Made by a program: the position numbers and the translations under genes. 64,000 nucleotides of DNA from Alistipes sp. (GTDB taxonomy: Bacteria; Bacteroidota; Bacteroidia; Bacteroidales; Rikenellaceae): the NCBI GenBank assembly GCA_017451685.1, contig JAFTNV010000022.1, positions 1 through 64,000 on the forward strand. The letters run 5' to 3'. The stretch's first letter is position 1. Every line of letters starts with the position of its first letter. The notes beneath the pieces are model-generated. The model saw only the letters and a list, made by a program, of their open reading frames with translations, did no database searches and was not told the origin of the DNA. Shown here one piece after another: positions 61,218-64,000 of this stretch.

Positions 61218-61826
61218 ATGAGAATAAACCCAGGCACGTTTCTACGCTGGATGTTTCCGGGCGTGATATGGTCTGTCGACGACCCTGAGGGCATATACCT
61301 CACCTTCGACGATGGCCCCACCCCCGGTGTGACCGAGTGGATACTACAGACGCTCGACCGCTACAACGCCAAGGCTACGTTCTTTGTCCTTGGCAAGAAC
61401 GTGGAGCTATACCCCGACCTATACCAGATGATACTCGACCGCGGGCATAAGGTGGGCAACCACACATACTCGCACCAGAAGGGGTGGCGCATGTCGCTGG
61501 AGCGTTACATCGAGGATGTAGACCTCGCGGGCGACATGGTGCACACGGAGCTCTTCCGCCCACCCTACGCTCAGATAACACGCGCACAGCTACGACAGGT
61601 GGCACAGCGCTATCGCGTGGTACTGTGGAGCGTACTCTCGCGCGACTACAATCGTAAGCTATCGCCCAAGAAGTGCCTGCGTGGCACGCTCCGAGGCCTG
61701 CGCGGGGGCGACATCATCTCGCTGCACGACAGCGCCAAGTCGTTCCGTAACACGAGTTACGTGTTGCCGGCACTGCTACGCACAGCACGCGAGAGGGGTT
61801 TAACGTGTAAGATATTGGAATTATAG
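61218..61826 (+). CDS. Polysaccharide deacetylase (NodB homology) family protein
   Basis: 202 residues. NodB motifs: TFDDGPTPG near 29-37, HTYSH near 85-89, and RPPYA near 114 where most have RPPYG. GDIISLHD follows near 170. No signal peptide is visible. It likely removes acetyl groups from a glycan or acts in a related hydrolysis. It is one base from ubiX. Confidence 0.9.
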   Translation: MRINPGTFLRWMFPGVIWSVDDPEGIYLTFDDGPTPGVTEWILQTLDRYNAKATFFVLGKNVELYPDLYQMILDRGHKVGNHTYSHQKGWRMSLERYIEDVDLAGDMVHTELFRPPYAQITRAQLRQVAQRYRVVLWSVLSRDYNRKLSPKKCLRGTLRGLRGGDIISLHDSAKSFRNTSYVLPALLRTARERGLTCKILEL

Positions 61827-61827
61827 T

Positions 61828-62382
61828 ATGAGAGTTCTCGTCGCCATAACCGGAGCCAGCGGCGCCATATATGCCCGCCAGGCGTTACAACTTCTATTGT
61901 CGAATGACGATGTGGAGCGCATAGGTCTTATCCTTAGCGACCATGCCGAGGATGTAATACGTGCCGAGGGCGAGAGCCTCCCCGAGGATAGCCGCATCGT
62001 GCGCTTCGACAATAGCGACATGTGGTCGTCGGCAGCGAGTGGCTCGGCACGCTGGGATGCCATGCTCATAGTGCCCGCATCCATGGGCACGGTGGGACGC
62101 ATCGCCGCAGGCATATCGCGCACGTTGATAGAGCGCGCTGCCGATGTGATGCTCAAGGAGCGCCGTCGCCTTGTGATGGTCGTGCGCGAGGCGCCCTACT
62201 CGCTCATACACCTCCGCAACATGACAACGCTCACCGAGGCGGGAGCCATCATCCTCCCCGCATCGCCATCCTTCTACTTCCGCCCCGCGGACATCGAGGC
62301 GCTGTGTCTTGGCATAACGGCACGCGCCATAGAGATGCTCGGCATCGCGGTCGAACATCAACAATGGGGCGAGGAGTTATAA
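61828..62382 (+). CDS. ubiX: Flavin prenyltransferase UbiX
   Basis: 184 residues. ITGASGAIYARQALQLL at 7-23, the VPASMGTVGRIAAGI segment, and REAPYSLIHLRNM are diagnostic. It makes prenylated FMN for UbiD-type decarboxylases. The last 19 codons, the stop and four more bases are repeated at 63321-63383, on the far side of a toxin-antitoxin cassette; the gene itself is intact. Confidence 0.95.
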   Translation: MRVLVAITGASGAIYARQALQLLLSNDDVERIGLILSDHAEDVIRAEGESLPEDSRIVRFDNSDMWSSAASGSARWDAMLIVPASMGTVGRIAAGISRTLIERAADVMLKERRRLVMVVREAPYSLIHLRNMTTLTEAGAIILPASPSFYFRPADIEALCLGITARAIEMLGIAVEHQQWGEEL

Positions 62383-62385
62383 AAG
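62323..62385. repeat. 63-bp direct repeat, left copy (in ubiX)
   Basis: Matches 63321-63383 at 62 of 63 positions; the difference is A at 62364 against T at 63362. It covers the end of ubiX. Confidence 0.95.
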
Positions 62386-62411
62386 AGGAAAACTGTCTTG
62401 AAGCATAAAAC

Positions 62412-62443
62412 AACAAACCGCTAAGAAAACTTAACGGTTTGTT
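62412..62443. terminator. Bidirectional terminator between ubiX and the toxin gene
   Basis: AACAAACCGCTAAG and CTTAACGGTTTGTT pair around AAAA, with a T-rich side (TATTTTAT) on the plus strand. Confidence 0.8.
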
Positions 62444-62446
62444 ATT

Positions 62447-63049
62447 TTATAGACGGCTCTTTATAATTTTTGCCCAATCTGGTTTCTCACCTCTATACTC
62501 TTTATACACCTTTCCATCTACGGTTCTAAATAGGGGTCGGGCATCACAATTCTCCGCCGAGTTATCGTATAGATAACAACGATCAACAATTCGAGCCACC
62601 TCAACACAATTAGCAATGGATAAATTATAACGAGATATAATTTTAGAAATTGGCACATCGTGACCACCCTGCATAACTCGTCTGGCGATACGTGATGCGT
62701 TTATCGTGGGGGATTCAGTGCACACAAAGAATACCCTAACAAAGAAACCGGCCTCCTTTGCTCTGCGGATATAATCTACCTTATCCTTGCGAGAGAGCAC
62801 TGTTTCGAAGATAAGACTCTTACCCTCTTCGAGAGATTTTTCACGCAACGCCTCACAGTAAGCGATAGACTTCTTAACAGCCTCCGCCGAGTTCCAATCA
62901 CCAAATTGTTCTTGAGCCACGATGTCGGGGTTGATATATATAGCATCCTCCATCCATTCGTGGCGCAGTATCTGCTCGGTTACAGTTGTCTTGCCCGAAC
63001 CATTAGGCCCTGCTATAACAATCAAAACAGGTTTATGATTACTTACCAT
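62447..63049 (-). CDS. Zeta-toxin-like P-loop kinase
   Basis: About 200 residues from the ATG at 63049 (a GTG two codons earlier is possible). P-loop AGPNGSGKT at 13-21, NPDIVAQEQFG with Asp near 42, IFETVLS with Glu near 82, then RIARRVMQGGHDVP and ISRY near 140. This pattern fits the zeta toxin/AAA_33 kinases, some of which phosphorylate UDP-N-acetylglucosamine and block wall synthesis. A small gene overlaps its start, as in type II toxin-antitoxin pairs. Toxicity is not shown by the sequence. Confidence 0.85.
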   Translation of the reverse strand: MVSNHKPVLIVIAGPNGSGKTTVTEQILRHEWMEDAIYINPDIVAQEQFGDWNSAEAVKKSIAYCEALREKSLEEGKSLIFETVLSRKDKVDYIRRAKEAGFFVRVFFVCTESPTINASRIARRVMQGGHDVPISKIISRYNLSIANCVEVARIVDRCYLYDNSAENCDARPLFRTVDGKVYKEYRGEKPDWAKIIKSRL

Positions 63050-63236
63050 TGCCACACGTGTAATCAGCTAAGTTATCCGACACCAAACGCTCTAACTCTG
63101 CACGGAATTTCGCATCAGACTCGGCACCACGGCGACGAGCCTCCTCGCCGGCAGCATGCATCAACGCCTCGAGTTGCTCATCCGTAGGCTCCTCAACGCC
63201 TGTAAGTCTATATTTTTTCAACTCCTGCTCCGACAT
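63039..63236 (-). CDS. Putative antitoxin of the zeta-like pair
   Basis: 65 residues from the ATG at 63236 (MSEQELKKYRLTGVEEP). The middle is helical and charged (EEARRRGAESDAKFRAELERL). Small proteins with a YRLTG.EEPTDE start are often found directly before zeta-like kinases in Bacteroidota. It overlaps the toxin by 11 bases, which would couple their translation. No DNA-binding motif is obvious. Confidence 0.75.
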   Translation of the reverse strand: MSEQELKKYRLTGVEEPTDEQLEALMHAAGEEARRRGAESDAKFRAELERLVSDNLADYTCGNGK

Positions 63237-63258
63237 AATGAGAATTATTGATTTCTGC

Positions 63259-63289
63259 AAAGTTAACAATTATTGAGCAAAAAACAAAA
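63259..63289 (-). promoter_or_regulatory. Bacteroidota-type promoter for the toxin-antitoxin pair
   Basis: Minus strand: TTTTG, 19 bases, TAACTTTG at 63259-63266, 22 bases before the antitoxin. The cassette thus carries its own phylum-adapted promoter. Confidence 0.75.
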
Positions 63290-63320
63290 GCTATATCTAT
63301 TTTCTTGTTCAAACATAAAG

Positions 63321-63383
63321 CGCGCCATAGAGATGCTCGGCATCGCGGTCGAACATCAACATTGGGGCGAGGAGTTATAAAAG
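63321..63383. repeat. 63-bp direct repeat, right copy
   Basis: Second copy of the ubiX 3' end, ending 3 bases before the ribK stop. It is not part of a gene. Confidence 0.95.
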
Positions 63384-63386
63384 TTC

Positions 63387-63749
63387 CTATCGCTCTGTTA
63401 TAAGATTATAATCCTTGACGAGTTGCTCCTTAAGGTCGCTGATAGAGGAGAAGCGTTTCTCGTCGCGTATCTTCTCCACGAGCGTGACACGCAAGCGTCG
63501 GCCGTAGAGGTCGCCCTTGAAGCCTATGACGTGCGTTTCTAAAAGTAGCTCCTTGCCACCCACCGAGGGGCGGATGCCGACATTCGACATAGCACGGTAT
63601 GTCGTATCGTCAATTGTGACCGTCGAGCGGTAGACACCGCGCTCAATATCTTCGTGACCCTCGAGGGTCATATTTGCCGTAGGGAAGCCCAGCGCGCGGC
63701 CTATCTTACGGCCATGGATAACCTCTGCTTCGATATCTATCATAGGCAT
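63387..63749 (-). CDS. ribK: Stand-alone riboflavin kinase
   Basis: 120 residues from the ATG at 63749, only the kinase half of a RibF. It has HGRKIGRALGFPTANM at 12-27, NVGIRPSVGG near 57-66, the catalytic Glu in LLLETHVIGFKGDLYG near 71, and VEKIRDEKRFSS near 91-102. It makes FMN from riboflavin. The partner FAD synthetase is at 10821. The start shares an A with the stop of the transporter gene upstream, so the two are coupled. Confidence 0.93.
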   Translation of the reverse strand: MPMIDIEAEVIHGRKIGRALGFPTANMTLEGHEDIERGVYRSTVTIDDTTYRAMSNVGIRPSVGGKELLLETHVIGFKGDLYGRRLRVTLVEKIRDEKRFSSISDLKEQLVKDYNLITER

Positions 63750-64000
63750 CACTTTGTCATCTGGCTGGTAAGTTTGCGCACGAGGCTATACTCCGAGAAG
63801 AACTCGCGAGCAAAGACCCTCACGACCGTATACAAGGGTATGGCCAAGAGCATGCCCCAGATGCCACCAACATAGCCCGCGATGAGTATCACGAGGAAGA
63901 CCTCCAGGGGGTGTGCCTGAACGCGCTCCGAGTAGAGCGACGGCTGGATGATGAAGTCGTCGACGAGCTTGACGACAACGATGGTGGAGACGATGACCGC
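63749..64000 (-). CDS. AI-2E family transporter, C-terminal part
   Basis: The last 83 codons of a membrane protein that continues beyond the window. The segment AHPLEVFLVILIAGYVGGIWGMLLAIPLYTVVRV is typical of the C-terminal end of AI-2E/PerM-type exporters. Its TGA stop overlaps the ribK ATG. Substrate unknown. Confidence 0.85.
   Translation of the reverse strand, partial: AVIVSTIVVVKLVDDFIIQPSLYSERVQAHPLEVFLVILIAGYVGGIWGMLLAIPLYTVVRVFAREFFSEYSLVRKLTSQMTK

Larger units (their letters stand above)
62323..63383. mobile_element. Cassette-like island carrying a zeta-type toxin-antitoxin pair
   Basis: About 1 kb of visibly AT-richer DNA lies between two 63-bp copies of the ubiX 3' end, 998 bases apart. 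It carries only a hairpin terminator, the toxin and antitoxin genes and their promoter. Recombination between the repeats would remove it cleanly and restore ubiX 6 bases from ribK. No integrase or terminal inverted repeat is present. Confidence 0.6.

Overview
The window looks like a chromosomal segment of a Bacteroidota species, most likely order Bacteroidales and possibly an Alistipes/Rikenellaceae-like gut bacterium. The genus is an inference. The phylum call rests on three things. Repeated promoters have the Bacteroidota form TTTG, 19-20 bases, TAnnTTTG. Several families are typical of the phylum: DUF3822 next to rsmD, DUF4831, DUF4837, a fused SecDF, and a PiT transporter with a PhoU-like tail. 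Strong Shine-Dalgarno sites are mostly absent. By eye the coding sequence is moderately GC-rich. The segment is dominated by core genes and carries no phage, IS transposase, rRNA or CRISPR.

Layout. 1-907: no protein gene; a 7-bp satellite, two identical 117-bp repeats, a branched hairpin element and tRNA-Asp. 908-2821: rsmD, a DUF3822-like gene and a membrane-anchored unknown. 2882-7762: RecD-like helicase, mutS, an unknown membrane protein. 7770-17499 (minus): aldehyde dehydrogenase, catalase, a stand-alone FAD synthetase, rex, a LysM/periplasmic-binding lipidless protein, a DnaQ-like exonuclease, dnaN, a nucleoside phosphorylase. 17586-20381: glmM and an M20 peptidase. 20635-24810: a phosphate transporter facing a two-component system, with an 11-bp-phased repeat box between them. 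25313-31509: a sugar nucleotidyltransferase, then a degenerate M23 protein, dxr, rseP, radA and a thioredoxin. 31628-41622 (minus): AlkD-like, DUF4831, trmN6, TIGR02757, lolD-like, folP, coaE, YbbR-like, secDF, alpha-L-fucosidase. 41914-48604: tRNA-Gly, lepA, htpG, and a membrane/Arc/SPFH operon led by a 43-codon gene. 48884-58893 (minus): an AAEx-type transporter, efp, an outer-membrane barrel, a DPP-IV-like peptidase, an unknown, a LysM glucosaminidase, lemA, a TPM-domain protein, adk. 59010-64000: thiL, DUF4837 lipoprotein, polysaccharide deacetylase, ubiX, an inserted zeta-type toxin-antitoxin cassette, a stand-alone riboflavin kinase and the end of an AI-2E-type transporter.

Most notable signals. 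(1) About 14 long palindromic elements of 100-130 bp lie between genes. Twelve share an apical core of GTAC (or ATAC) arms around a short loop. All twelve have the same polarity, and several end exactly at the stop codon of a minus-strand gene. (2) The usual bifunctional RibF is split here into an FAD synthetase at 10821 and a riboflavin kinase at 63387. (3) A 998-bp toxin-antitoxin cassette is flanked by a 63-bp duplication of the 3' end of ubiX. (4) A Pho-box-like array sits between the phosphate transporter and a two-component system. (5) Both tRNA genes have partial 3' copies downstream.
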